Source: RGIG9041 sp045612565
GTDB taxonomy: Bacteria > Bacillota > Clostridia > Oscillospirales > QAKW01
Length of the DNA: 64,000 nucleotides
Reading direction: 5' to 3'
NCBI GenBank assembly: GCA_045612565.1
Contig: JAZKZG010000094.1
Location: forward strand, 1-64,000
Under the pieces are notes generated by a model that was not told where the DNA came from, did no database searches, and saw nothing but the letters and a program-made list of their open reading frames with translations. Position numbers and translations under genes: made by a program. Below, piece by piece: positions 53,288 to 62,708 of the stretch. Positions within the stretch are counted from its first letter, which is position 1. Each line of letters opens with the position of its first letter.

Positions 53288-55132
53288 ATGATCAAAAAAG
53301 AAAATAAGACACGTTTTTTAAATATGACAACACTAACGATTGCAGGTGTTTTATTGATATTGCTCTCAGCTGTTATTTTGTTGTGGCACGGCAATGCAAC
53401 CAGTAATCAATCCGTATCGGCTTTAGTGGCTCAGATATATTTTGACGGCGAGTATCGTATTGCTGACGGTGACTGGCAGAAAATCGAAGACGGAAAACAC
53501 ATTTCTTCTACAGAGGGAGATGTGACCCTGCGAGGTAATTTCCACATGTTAGCACCGGATGGTGAGTATGTTGGTATTTATAGTGGTGATATTCCGATTG
53601 CTCTTTATACAAATCATATTAACCTTACATTTTATGAGAAGGAAAAAGAACCCTTTATAATAGATGTGGAAAATCATTTATACGGAAATTCTGCCTGTCA
53701 CGAGGATTGGACCGCTCATACTATTACAAGCGAAGAACCAATCGAGATACTTATTCATAATCCACATAGTTTTGGCAATGAAACTGCCATTGACGAGATG
53801 CTTTCCAACACGGCTTTATGGACGGATATTGAGTTTGAAAAAGGAGTTCTTGAAAGCGGAAGATACCAAAGAGATATCGGTTTGTTGTTTGTTATTGTTT
53901 CTCTTTTGTTTTTGGGAACTGCCCTGTTTTCGACACTTATACATATAAAAAACAACAAGACACTTTGGTTATTCGGCATCGTAATTTTGTTTGCCGGCGC
54001 ATACCTGTTATATGGTGCTGACGGCGTGTCTTTCTGGAGCAAATCCGTTGTATCAAATACGACGATTTTGGGATGCTCAATGATGTTCTATATGCTCTTC
54101 CTTTCTATTGCGCTTGTACACTTTTTGAGAAGTACAAAATCAATTGGTACAATTGCCGTTGCACTTCTCGGTTTTGTTAACTTGGTTTTTTTAATTCTGC
54201 CTATCTTAACGGATATTTTGTTTTATGATATGTGGGTTTATTGGGCTGCTGCTCAAATACTTGTAAACATTATTTTGTTTGGATGCCTTATACGAGAGTT
54301 TTTTGTTACAAAGGGAAAAGAACGTTGGCTTTATATCGGCCTGATTTTGCCGCTTATCTCTTTTGGCGTTGATGTTATTATGACTGACCTTGGATTATGG
54401 CAGGGCGGACTTGCATCTGAATACATTTTTATTGTTTTCTTTATTGCCGCTATGGTAGCAGTGCTTAAAGTCATACCAAACAGCATCAACACTCTTGCCA
54501 AAGCCAAAGATTTGGAAACCGAGAAAATCATATTAAATGCTCAGCTTACCGAAAGCAGAGTTTCTACTATGATGAGTCAGATTCGTCCGCACTTTATTTA
54601 TAATACCCTCGGCAGTATCGAACAACTTTGTAATATTGATCCGCCAAAGGCAGGAGAACTCGTTCATAACTTTGCGAAATATCTTAGAGGTAATTTTGGA
54701 GAACTGGATAATCCCAAGCCGATTTTGATGTCAAAGGAAATGGAGCACGTACATCATTACATTAGTATCGAAAATGTCCGTTTCCCCGATATGACGTTCT
54801 CCTTTGTAATGAATTCGGACGATTTTTATATTCCTGCACTTACTATTCAGCCAATTGTAGAAAATGCGATTAAGCACGGACTTATGAAATTGCAAAAAGG
54901 CGGTACAATCCGTGTAATTTCCTATGAGACCGATAGCCATTACTGTGTTTCGGTGGAGGATGACGGTGTGGGATTTGATACGGCTGTTTTGCTTGACGAA
55001 AGAAAACACGTGGGAATCCGTAATATTCGCGGAAGATTAAAGGCGATGGTAAATGGAACCCTTGAAATCGAAAGCACACAGGGCGTTGGTACCAAGGTCC
55101 TGATAACTATTCCTAAGGAGGCAGGCGAATGA
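53288..55132 (+). CDS. 7TM sensor histidine kinase of the LytS/YesM (HisKA_7TM) type
   Basis: A 614-residue kinase: an N-terminal membrane segment (about 12-32), an extracellular region of about 160 residues, seven membrane helices (about 197-400), then a His_kinase domain with the phosphoacceptor in IRPHFIYN (His near 434) and a HATPase with N-box VENAIKHGL and DDGVGF. This resembles 7TMR-DISM sensors for carbohydrate-like ligands. It overlaps its response regulator by 4 bases (ATGA), so they form a two-component pair. Located 5' of a STAS, GGDEF and pilus block, it may trigger that block (inference). GAAGGAG precedes the ATG. Confidence 0.9.
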   Translation: MIKKENKTRFLNMTTLTIAGVLLILLSAVILLWHGNATSNQSVSALVAQIYFDGEYRIADGDWQKIEDGKHISSTEGDVTLRGNFHMLAPDGEYVGIYSGDIPIALYTNHINLTFYEKEKEPFIIDVENHLYGNSACHEDWTAHTITSEEPIEILIHNPHSFGNETAIDEMLSNTALWTDIEFEKGVLESGRYQRDIGLLFVIVSLLFLGTALFSTLIHIKNNKTLWLFGIVILFAGAYLLYGADGVSFWSKSVVSNTTILGCSMMFYMLFLSIALVHFLRSTKSIGTIAVALLGFVNLVFLILPILTDILFYDMWVYWAAAQILVNIILFGCLIREFFVTKGKERWLYIGLILPLISFGVDVIMTDLGLWQGGLASEYIFIVFFIAAMVAVLKVIPNSINTLAKAKDLETEKIILNAQLTESRVSTMMSQIRPHFIYNTLGSIEQLCNIDPPKAGELVHNFAKYLRGNFGELDNPKPILMSKEMEHVHHYISIENVRFPDMTFSFVMNSDDFYIPALTIQPIVENAIKHGLMKLQKGGTIRVISYETDSHYCVSVEDDGVGFDTAVLLDERKHVGIRNIRGRLKAMVNGTLEIESTQGVGTKVLITIPKEAGE

Positions 55133-55908
55133 TTGCAATAGCAGTTGACGACGAAATATTAATGCTTGGTGCTTTGGTAACAGCAATTAAAGCATCACCC
55201 GATATCTCTGAAGTTTCTCAGTTTTCCGACTGTGATGAGGCTCTTACATTTGTGAAAGAAAATTTGGTTGATGTTGCCTTTTTGGATATTAATATGCGTG
55301 GTATGGGCGGACTTGCACTTGCAAAAAAGATACTTAATGCGTGTCCCGATTGCAAAATTGTATTTTGTACAGGATATGAGGAATATGCTATTCCCGCCTT
55401 TAAATTACATGTCTCAGGATACTTAATGAAACCTGTATCAGCCAAAGACGTGCAGGCAGAGATTGATAATATAAAAGGTATTCGTCAAAAAGAAAAACCG
55501 CTTACAGTGAAATGCTTTGGTAATTTCGAGGTCTATGCAAAAGGTGAAAAGTTGACGTTCAGACGTTCAAAAACAAAAGAACTGTTTGCGTTTTTGATTG
55601 ACCGAAACGGTGCAGGGGTTACGGTTGCAGAAATTGGAGTTGCACTCTGGGAAAATGATGAAGAGGAAAAAAACCAAAACTATATCCATCAATTATTTCG
55701 CGATCTGCGCCAAACTCTTGAAGCAATTGGTATGGAAGAGATTTTTGAGCGAAACAACTATCTCTATTCTGTGAATACCGAGAAAATTGATTGTGATTAT
55801 TATAATTACTTAAAAAGCGGAAAGCCTGAATTTATCGGCGAGTATATGTCTCAGTATAGCTGGGCAGAAGGAACTTGCGGATTGCTTTGGGATAGAAAAA
55901 CTAAATAA
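55129..55908 (+). CDS. Response regulator with receiver and SARP-like winged-helix domains
   Basis: A 259-residue regulator. The receiver domain (1-120) has acidic pocket DDE near residue 5, phosphoacceptor Asp in AFLDINM (about D53) and Lys in LMKPVSA. The C-terminal part (about 125-259) begins CFGNFEVYAKGEKLTF, a signature of the transcriptional activator winged-helix (trans_reg_C/BTAD-like, SARP family) with RSKTKELFAFLID. It is cotranscribed with the 7TM kinase. The domain order is that of DNA-binding activators, so targets probably include the downstream genes. The stop is followed by a terminator at 55923. Confidence 0.9.
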   Translation: MIAIAVDDEILMLGALVTAIKASPDISEVSQFSDCDEALTFVKENLVDVAFLDINMRGMGGLALAKKILNACPDCKIVFCTGYEEYAIPAFKLHVSGYLMKPVSAKDVQAEIDNIKGIRQKEKPLTVKCFGNFEVYAKGEKLTFRRSKTKELFAFLIDRNGAGVTVAEIGVALWENDEEEKNQNYIHQLFRDLRQTLEAIGMEEIFERNNYLYSVNTEKIDCDYYNYLKSGKPEFIGEYMSQYSWAEGTCGLLWDRKTK

Positions 55909-55922
55909 ACCTACTTGTTAAG

Positions 55923-55953
55923 ATAAGCCGTCTGTTTGACGGCTTATTTTTTA
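55923..55953 (+). terminator. Terminator of the two-component pair
   Basis: ATAAGCCGTC (55923-55932), TGTTT loop, GACGGCTTAT (55938-55947), then a T run. Confidence 0.85.
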
Positions 55954-56117
55954 TTTGTAAGAAGTTTGTCATACCGTAAATGATATACTGAAGCGGAAAA
56001 TAGGGTAACTATGCCTTGTAGCAGATGTTAAGGCTTTAATTTAAACGAAATAAACATAAATTTCTTTAAAAAAGATGAAAAAATGTGATTAAAAAGATAT
56101 AAAGGAAATTTAATTGT
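55954..56117 (+). other. Leader region upstream of the STAS gene
   Basis: 164 bases without a gene. GCCTT (56013-56017) can pair with AAGGC (56030-56034) in a short hairpin preceded by GGGTAACTATG. I compared it by eye with the GEMM-I and GEMM-II cyclic-di-GMP riboswitch patterns and found no match. The last 60 bases are AT-rich. The ribosome binding site AAAGGAAAT lies before the ATG at 56118. Confidence 0.4.
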
Positions 56118-56414
56118 ATGACTATTGAAATTAAGAAAAACAATCAGGAAACCATCATCGAGGTTGTAGGAAGACTCGATACTATTACTGCCCCCGCACT
56201 TGACAAAACTATCAACGAGGATATCGGAGATACCAAAAACCTTGTTATTGACGTAAAAGGTGTGGAGTATATCTCCAACGCAGGACTTCGTGTGCTTCTT
56301 GATGCACAGAAGAAAATGCAGAAGGTCGGTTCTATGAAAGTGACGGGTGTTTGCCAAGAGGTTATGGAAGTATTCGATATGACAGACTTTGCCGATATTT
56401 TGGTAATTGAATAA
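56118..56414 (+). CDS. STAS-domain protein (anti-sigma factor antagonist family)
   Basis: A 98-residue single STAS domain, family of SpoIIAA/RsbV. The loop that carries the phosphorylated Ser reads YISNAGLRVLL near residue 53; in most antagonists the position next to the AG/TG is Ser, but here the usual phosphoserine position holds Asn, with Ser one residue earlier. No cognate anti-sigma kinase (HATPase_c) or PP2C phosphatase is adjacent. It lies between a two-component pair and a diguanylate cyclase, so a role in the same signalling route is plausible but unproved. Confidence 0.85.
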   Translation: MTIEIKKNNQETIIEVVGRLDTITAPALDKTINEDIGDTKNLVIDVKGVEYISNAGLRVLLDAQKKMQKVGSMKVTGVCQEVMEVFDMTDFADILVIE

Positions 56415-56525
56415 TGGAACTTATGGCCCCTGCTTTTTTTACTGTATATTCAATCGTTTTTTTGCGGTTGGATTGCTGTAAAAATAAATTACGATATTAG
56501 ACCCAAAATCGAAGGTGAATATATA

Positions 56526-58121
56526 ATGAATGAAAATAAATTATTAATGAAACAAAAATTTAATAAAACACATTCTATGCAGTTTCGTGTTTTGGCTACC
56601 ATAATTTTCGCAATGCTTACAATAACGGTTTTTATTGGTGGCATCAGCATTTACGAGGTGGACCAATACATACAGGATGAGTCGGAAAACTTTGTTGTGG
56701 TTGCTTGTGAAAATGAAGGCACACAGATTGACGATATTTTTGATGATATGGAAAAATCGGTCAAGATTATGGAAAGCTACATAATGGACTTTTTTACCGA
56801 GGACGTCATTGTGGAAGATCGCAATTTTCAGGAAAAAGTTGTCAATAGTACCGACAAAATGTTTGCCGAAGTTGCCAAACACGCAAGTGGTGCAGTTGCC
56901 TATTATTTTCGGTTAGACCCTGCGATTTCAGATGGTAAAATGGGATTGTTTTATAGCAAAACAAAAGAAAATGATGAATACGTTTCTTTGGAACCAACCG
57001 ATATCTCACTTTATGAAAAAGAAGATACCGAACACGTTGGTTGGTTTTGGCAGCCTTACCAAGCCGGAAAACCTGTCTGGATGTTGCCTTACTATAACCA
57101 AAATAACAATATTTATATGATTTCATATGTGGTACCGATGTATCATAAAGAAAAACTTATTGGCATTGTTGGAATGGATTTTGATTATACGGTTTTATCA
57201 GACCGCGTACACGAAATTAAAATTTATGAAAATGGATTTGCTCATTTAGAAACCAACGGAGTTGTTATTCATGACGACAGTGTGCTTGATGAAAAAATCA
57301 CACACGATCCAAATAAATATCTGCGCGTATCAAAAGAGTTGAAAAACGGAATGACGCTTGTTATTTCTGCAAGTTATGATGATATCCGACAAATTCGATA
57401 TGAAATCAGTATTGTGATTTTGTTTGCTGTTTTAATACTGTCTGCGTTTTTTACAGTGGTGGCAATTATTGTTGTCAAGAGAATCGTTGCCCCACTCAAA
57501 AAAATTGTCGATGCGGCGGTAAAACTATCAAATGGGGATTATGATGTAGAATTTGTACATAGTAACGTTTCCGAAATAGAACTTTTAAACACGGCTTTTG
57601 AAAATATGGCAACGCATTTACACGAGCGCGAACGAGAATTGAGCTTTTCTGCCAAACGTGACTCTCTTACGGGTCTTAGAAATACCACATCGTATAAAAG
57701 TTGGGTAGAAGAGTTTGAAAAAGAGATTGAAAATAAAACCGCAGAGTTCGGTGTTGTTGTTTTTGACTTAAATCAACTTAAGGAAACGAATGATACATAT
57801 GGACACGATGTAGGCGATAAACTTATCGTTACTGCCGCAAAAGTGATTTCGGATGTTTTTAAAAGAAGCCTCGTTTTCAGAATAGGCGGAGATGAGTTTT
57901 TGGCGGTTCTTCAACACAAAGATTTAGAAAACTGCGAAAAATTATTTGCTCAGTTTGATTTGGAATGTATAAAGACACGTATTGAAGAAACACCTATCAG
58001 CATTGCAAGAGGTTTTGCAAGGTTTGACCCGGACCGCGATTTATACTTTAATGACGTATTTAAACGTGCAGATAATGCTATGTATGAAAACAAGAGAAAA
58101 AGCAAAAAAGTTACGGTTTAA
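56526..58121 (+). CDS. dCache-HAMP-GGDEF diguanylate cyclase
   Basis: A 531-residue membrane protein: first helix about 20-40, an extracellular double-Cache sensor (about 45-290), a second helix (about 292-315), HAMP (about 315-370) and a GGDEF domain with intact RIGGDEF near residue 454. The extracellular Cache fold suggests a small ligand such as an amino or organic acid. It makes cyclic-di-GMP from GTP. The gene lies 111 bases after STAS and directly before the pilus-type genes, so it may link surface signals with pilus expression or assembly (inference). A Glu-rich ribosome binding site region GAAGGTGAA precedes the ATG. Confidence 0.92.
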   Translation: MNENKLLMKQKFNKTHSMQFRVLATIIFAMLTITVFIGGISIYEVDQYIQDESENFVVVACENEGTQIDDIFDDMEKSVKIMESYIMDFFTEDVIVEDRNFQEKVVNSTDKMFAEVAKHASGAVAYYFRLDPAISDGKMGLFYSKTKENDEYVSLEPTDISLYEKEDTEHVGWFWQPYQAGKPVWMLPYYNQNNNIYMISYVVPMYHKEKLIGIVGMDFDYTVLSDRVHEIKIYENGFAHLETNGVVIHDDSVLDEKITHDPNKYLRVSKELKNGMTLVISASYDDIRQIRYEISIVILFAVLILSAFFTVVAIIVVKRIVAPLKKIVDAAVKLSNGDYDVEFVHSNVSEIELLNTAFENMATHLHERERELSFSAKRDSLTGLRNTTSYKSWVEEFEKEIENKTAEFGVVVFDLNQLKETNDTYGHDVGDKLIVTAAKVISDVFKRSLVFRIGGDEFLAVLQHKDLENCEKLFAQFDLECIKTRIEETPISIARGFARFDPDRDLYFNDVFKRADNAMYENKRKSKKVTV

Positions 58122-58212
58122 AAACGATTTGAAGCCCAGTTACTTTGTAAGATGACATATTATAAAATGTAAGATCCGCAAGGAAATCGCCTTTTGAAAG
58201 GAATCTTGGAAT

Positions 58213-58611
58213 ATGACGGATAAAGAATTTAAACGCTTAAGCAGAGCGCAGTTGATTGAGATTATCTATCAACTCCAATTGCAAATCGACCAACTGAATG
58301 AGCAAAAGCAAGGTTTGGAAAGCGAATTAGCAGACAAACGTCTTCGTTTGAGCGTTGCCGGTAATATTGCTGATGCAGCCCTTGAAATTAATGATTGCTT
58401 CCGTAGTGCACAAAATGCAGCAGAACAATATTTAAATGAAATTAAAGCTATCCGTGAAGAAACCGAACAAGAGCGACAGACGATAATTTCGGAGGCACGA
58501 GCGCAAGCGGAGGAAATCATTGCGGACGCAAAAAAGACGCATGGCGATTACGATTCTGCGATAGATACGATTTTGAATGAATTTAGGCAGAGTCATTCGG
58601 ATAACGGGTGA
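58213..58611 (+). CDS. Coiled-coil protein of unknown function
   Basis: A 132-residue acidic/basic helical protein with no membrane segment. Almost the whole length is predicted coiled coil, with a heptad run in LEINDCFRSAQNAAEQYLNE and a second in EETEQERQTIISEARAQAEEIIADA, the latter resembling the stalk of ATP synthase b or DivIVA-type proteins. It overlaps the signal peptidase gene by 4 bases (GTGA), so it is translationally coupled. I recognise no family with confidence; it may be a scaffold or assembly factor for the surface proteins that follow. Confidence 0.7.
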   Translation: MTDKEFKRLSRAQLIEIIYQLQLQIDQLNEQKQGLESELADKRLRLSVAGNIADAALEINDCFRSAQNAAEQYLNEIKAIREETEQERQTIISEARAQAEEIIADAKKTHGDYDSAIDTILNEFRQSHSDNG

Positions 58612-59204
58612 TAGATATGTTACATAGTAAGAAAAAGGAAGTATCGCTTCCAACAAAAAAGCAGGTTGAAACAGAACGAAAGCGATACCGCCGTCAAAAA
58701 GCCTATAATAAAGCCCTGCGCGGAACAGTATACGTTTTAACGATAGTAGCCGCTGTTGCCGTGTTGATTGCAACACTGATATTACCTGTTTTGCAAATTG
58801 AGGGAACCAGTATGGAGCCGACGTTATCAAACGGTGATATCGTGTTACTTGCAAAAACAACCCGTTTTGACCGCGGAGATCTTTGCGGATTCACCTGGAA
58901 CAACAAACTTTTAATAAAACGAGTAATTGGTCTGCCGGGTGATTGGATTGAGATTGATACCGACGGAACGGTATACCTCAATGGCGATAAATTGGAAGAA
59001 CCTTATGTGGAACATAAGGCTTTGGGAGAATGTGATTTAGAGTTTCCTTTTCAAGTGCCGCTGGAGCAGTATTTTGTAATAGGAGATATGCGTGAAAGTT
59101 CTATCGACTCTCGCAATACGGTAATTGGATGCATTCCAAAAGATCAGATTGTCGGAAAAGTTTTCTTTAGAGTATGGCCGTTTAAGAGCATACGATTTTT
59201 TTAA
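58608..59204 (+). CDS. lepB: Signal peptidase I
   Basis: A 198-residue type I signal peptidase with one N-terminal membrane helix (about 40-62), catalytic Ser in EGTSMEPTL near residue 68 and catalytic Lys in LIKRVIGLPGD near residue 104, both intact, and the C-terminal SRNTVIG region. It removes signal peptides of secreted proteins outside the membrane. I used the GTG at 58608, overlapping the previous stop; ATG 58617 is an alternative. Pilus islands of streptococci and clostridia often encode a dedicated SPase I needed for pilus assembly, which fits the neighbours here. Confidence 0.92.
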   Translation: MIDMLHSKKKEVSLPTKKQVETERKRYRRQKAYNKALRGTVYVLTIVAAVAVLIATLILPVLQIEGTSMEPTLSNGDIVLLAKTTRFDRGDLCGFTWNNKLLIKRVIGLPGDWIEIDTDGTVYLNGDKLEEPYVEHKALGECDLEFPFQVPLEQYFVIGDMRESSIDSRNTVIGCIPKDQIVGKVFFRVWPFKSIRFF

Positions 59205-59237
59205 ATAAACAATGTATTTATAAAAGGACAAGCGTTT

Positions 59238-62200
59238 ATGAGTTTCATTGAACAATACTTGTTACAATTGAATACCGAAAAACGACGATGGCGATGTGCT
59301 ATAGCAATTTTAACAGCATTGTCACTCATCGTTGCGCTTGTTACCGTGTGGAATTTGCGTATGACAGGCATTACGATTGCAAACAGCGCATCTTGCGGAT
59401 ATGAGGAACACCAACATACAGAAGATTGTATGCAACAAGACGTCCTGATTTGCACTGTGTCGGAGCATATTCACAAAGCCGAATGTTATTCCGATCCTAA
59501 AGCGGATACTGAAACTTCATTAGATTGGCAAAATATGTTTGCCAACTACCCTTATACAGGTGTTGTTCGAGAGGATTTAGTCGGCATCGCCAAAACTCAG
59601 GTGGGATATACTGAGAGTCAGTTGAATTTTGAAGCCGGAGACGACGGTGTACGGCGTGGTTATACAAGGTATGGCGCATGGTACGGAGCGCCCTATAACG
59701 ATTGGTCTGCAATGTTTGTGTCGTTCTGTCTGAACTTTGCAGGAGCGGATTGTTCGGTATTTCCTAACAGTTCCGGCGCTGCAATGATGGCAGAACTTTG
59801 GAAAACACACGAAAAGTATATTCCTGCGGGAGATTATGTTCCGCAAAGCGGAGATATTGTATTTTTTAATAACAACACTGTAGGTATTATTACTGAAATA
59901 TTTAACACCAATTTTTATGTAATCCGTGGTGATGTACAGAATAAAGTTACCAATGATATGATGTCGCTGAATGACCCGTCTATTGTTGGCTGGGGATGCA
60001 CAGAAACACCTGTTCACAGCGATAATGTACCGACAGATGACTTGTTGGATATATCAGACGGACCTGCTTTTTTCATTATAGAAGGAAACAAGATAGAACA
60101 ACCGGCACGAAGATTTACCTTGAGAGCTAACCGTGCAATTATGCAACTGATTCCTTATCTGGAAGCCAACGGCGGTAACTATTTTTTAACATTGTTGGAC
60201 CTTAACAATAAGGAACTGCCCAAAGATGAAAACGGAAATTACATTGCTGTAGCTAACGAAGGCTATAAGTTGACCCTCACCTTTAATAGCCCGAAGGGAT
60301 TTTTACCGGGAACGTATCAGTATCAGATTTCCAACGGAATGATGGTAGATGGCGGTAACGGCGAATTTGTTTTGACTGACGGAACCAAAGTTGGTACCTG
60401 GGAGGTCTCTGATACGGGTCTTATTACTCTTGAGTTCAACGAGCAGATAAATAGCCGTACGGACATAACTATTAGTTCAACGCTTGGTATCCACTTTCAA
60501 GAGCAGGATGACCTTATTGATTTTGACGGTTTAATCACTGTTAAGATTGAGCCGCCCGTTCAGCAAAAGGACCCAACTGTTTTGTCAAAATGGGGTTCTC
60601 CCAACTCGAGTGCGAAAAAAATCAATTGGACGGTGCGAATTGACGGACATACGGATTCGCAGATTCCCGGTAACATTCTTACCGACCAACCCACACTAAG
60701 CGATTGGAGCAGACCACATAGTTATACACAATCAGACATAGATGGCGGTCTGACCTTTGGTGTTTCAGACCCGACGGGAGGATGGCATGCATGGACTGTT
60801 CACGCTGACGACCCACATCTTGTATGGGATGAAACGGGATGGTCCTATAAGATTCCCAAAACTGTTATATGCGACTATTGCGGACAACTGGAATTGGGCA
60901 ATGATGGGTGGTCCTATCTTATAAATTATACGTCTACCCCCACAGAACTCAACACTCCCGGTACCTTTGACTATGAGAACAAGGTCACAGTGGATGGCCA
61001 GACAGCATGGGGCTGGAGTAATTTCACTCATGTTGAGATTGAGGCGCAGATCGTTAAGACAGGCTCTTTTGTATCCGATGCAACCGGAGGCGGTTTCCTT
61101 TGGGAATTCCAGGCTACAATACCGGGACGTCAGGAAGGACAGAGAGCAGAGTATTCCTGGTTTATTATGGATGAGATGCGTCTTATGGATGATAAAGGCA
61201 CAATCATAGGCCGTGTACAAAATGATGTCAATCTGTCTACAGTTACGGCAGTCTATAATGGAACGGTTATCCAAATTCCACGCATTCAGGATGCTACGGA
61301 CGAGGATATGTTCGCCTGGGACAATGCTTGGACAGCAACAGAAAATGGTGTCGGTTACAACCGAACGATAAATCTCCTTTGTCGATGCCAATGTACCACT
61401 GAAACATGCCATTGGTCAGGATGCGGAGACTATTGGTTCCAGAAAGATAACGGTGAATGGGCTGCCAACGGTTTTTGTCAGTGCTGGACAGAAACACAGA
61501 ATATGACGTTTACTTTTGTTTACAAAACCGAGGATATATCCTTAATTAAAGATTATGGTTCTCTTGATTATAAAGTAAACAATCATGCGCAACTGTACTA
61601 TATGCCCGATGGCAGCAACTCTGTCAGGGTTGATTATGATGATGCGACGGTCACTATTCCAAATCTGTTTGAAAAGCAGCTTACCCATGATTTTAACGGC
61701 TATACCGCTCACTATAAAATCACGGTGAACGAAGCCAAATTGGTGCTGACAAACGGTTCACCATTAACAATTCACGATGCTATGACCGATACATTGGCGT
61801 ACATAGGCGGTTCGCTTGTTATTACAACCGAAAATGCAAACGGCCACACAAGTGTCTTGCAGCAAGGTGTGGATTATACCGTCACTTATGATGGTACAGG
61901 AAATCAAACGGATTCTGCGGGTAAAAAAGTGCATGTGCTGGATATTGTTATTCTAAAACCGCAACCGGTTATGTATATCCTTGATTATGATACGACACTC
62001 ATTATGCCGGAGCATATAACAGGCGGTGTTAAGTATAGTAACTCCGCAAATATTACGCTTTGGGGCAAGGATGTTACGAATAACGCTGTCGAAAAGGTGT
62101 ATGCCGATATTAATATTGCCGCCAAGAGTTATGCCGTCGAAATGTCTAAGACTTGCGCACTGACCAACAAAGCGCTTTCGGGAGCAACATTTGGTCTTTA

Positions 62201-62621
62201 CAATGCGCAAGGCGGTTTGATAACTTCAGGTGTGACAGATGCTGACGGAAAACTGGTATTCCGTACTAATATCATAGAAGGCATCGTTTTGCAAGAACAT
62301 AAGTTGTACTATTTGCAGGAAATTCAACCGCCACCGGCTTATCAATTGGATGATACAAAGTATTGGTTCTGTTTCTGCAGTGATAAAGGCAATACTTGTG
62401 TCGAATGCAACAAGCTTATGATAGATGTGGAGGCTGTTCGTATTCCGTTTGAGCAAATTGGTCTTATCAATATTGTTAACTATCCTGCCAATGTAGAATT
62501 GCCCGCCACAGGCGGTATTGGCACGTACATTTATATACTATGCGGACTAACGCTTGTGATTGGGCCGCTTGTATACGGATTCAGCTTGAGGCGCAGATAT
62601 GGAAGGAGGTCAAAAAAATAA
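59238..62621 (+). CDS. LPXTG-anchored surface protein with CHAP-like domain and SpaA repeat (pilus tip-like)
   Basis: 1127 residues. N-terminal hydrophobic segment (about 20-45); two spaced motifs C53-x4-H58-x-H60-x3-C64 and C72-x4-H77-x-H79-x3-C83; a CHAP-like domain (about 95-260) in which the usual catalytic Cys in WCAxFVS is Ser157 and the usual His before VGI is Thr214; beta-sandwich regions (about 270-985); a SpaA/Cna-B-type domain (about 990-1080); LPATG at 1088-1092 with hydrophobic stretch and RRRYGRRSKK tail. Sortase should cut LPATG and link the protein to wall or pilus. It lies directly before the pilin gene; as an adhesin at the pilus tip it is inferred from order. No sortase gene is within the window. 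Confidence 0.9.
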   Translation: MSFIEQYLLQLNTEKRRWRCAIAILTALSLIVALVTVWNLRMTGITIANSASCGYEEHQHTEDCMQQDVLICTVSEHIHKAECYSDPKADTETSLDWQNMFANYPYTGVVREDLVGIAKTQVGYTESQLNFEAGDDGVRRGYTRYGAWYGAPYNDWSAMFVSFCLNFAGADCSVFPNSSGAAMMAELWKTHEKYIPAGDYVPQSGDIVFFNNNTVGIITEIFNTNFYVIRGDVQNKVTNDMMSLNDPSIVGWGCTETPVHSDNVPTDDLLDISDGPAFFIIEGNKIEQPARRFTLRANRAIMQLIPYLEANGGNYFLTLLDLNNKELPKDENGNYIAVANEGYKLTLTFNSPKGFLPGTYQYQISNGMMVDGGNGEFVLTDGTKVGTWEVSDTGLITLEFNEQINSRTDITISSTLGIHFQEQDDLIDFDGLITVKIEPPVQQKDPTVLSKWGSPNSSAKKINWTVRIDGHTDSQIPGNILTDQPTLSDWSRPHSYTQSDIDGGLTFGVSDPTGGWHAWTVHADDPHLVWDETGWSYKIPKTVICDYCGQLELGNDGWSYLINYTSTPTELNTPGTFDYENKVTVDGQTAWGWSNFTHVEIEAQIVKTGSFVSDATGGGFLWEFQATIPGRQEGQRAEYSWFIMDEMRLMDDKGTIIGRVQNDVNLSTVTAVYNGTVIQIPRIQDATDEDMFAWDNAWTATENGVGYNRTINLLCRCQCTTETCHWSGCGDYWFQKDNGEWAANGFCQCWTETQNMTFTFVYKTEDISLIKDYGSLDYKVNNHAQLYYMPDGSNSVRVDYDDATVTIPNLFEKQLTHDFNGYTAHYKITVNEAKLVLTNGSPLTIHDAMTDTLAYIGGSLVITTENANGHTSVLQQGVDYTVTYDGTGNQTDSAGKKVHVLDIVILKPQPVMYILDYDTTLIMPEHITGGVKYSNSANITLWGKDVTNNAVEKVYADINIAAKSYAVEMSKTCALTNKALSGATFGLYNAQGGLITSGVTDADGKLVFRTNIIEGIVLQEHKLYYLQEIQPPPAYQLDDTKYWFCFCSDKGNTCVECNKLMIDVEAVRIPFEQIGLINIVNYPANVELPATGGIGTYIYILCGLTLVIGPLVYGFSLRRRYGRRSKK

Positions 62622-62708
62622 GTCCTCCCCAAATGGCGTAAAATCAAATTTATGCGCCTGACTGATTCCAAAATAATATAAAATTTATTTTTAGAAAGGA
62701 AAATCATT

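Noticed and set aside
55954..56117. Cyclic-di-GMP riboswitch before the STAS and GGDEF genes
   Set aside because: The GGGTAACTATG hairpin region does not match the GEMM-I or GEMM-II consensus that I know. Only an unremarkable short hairpin remains.
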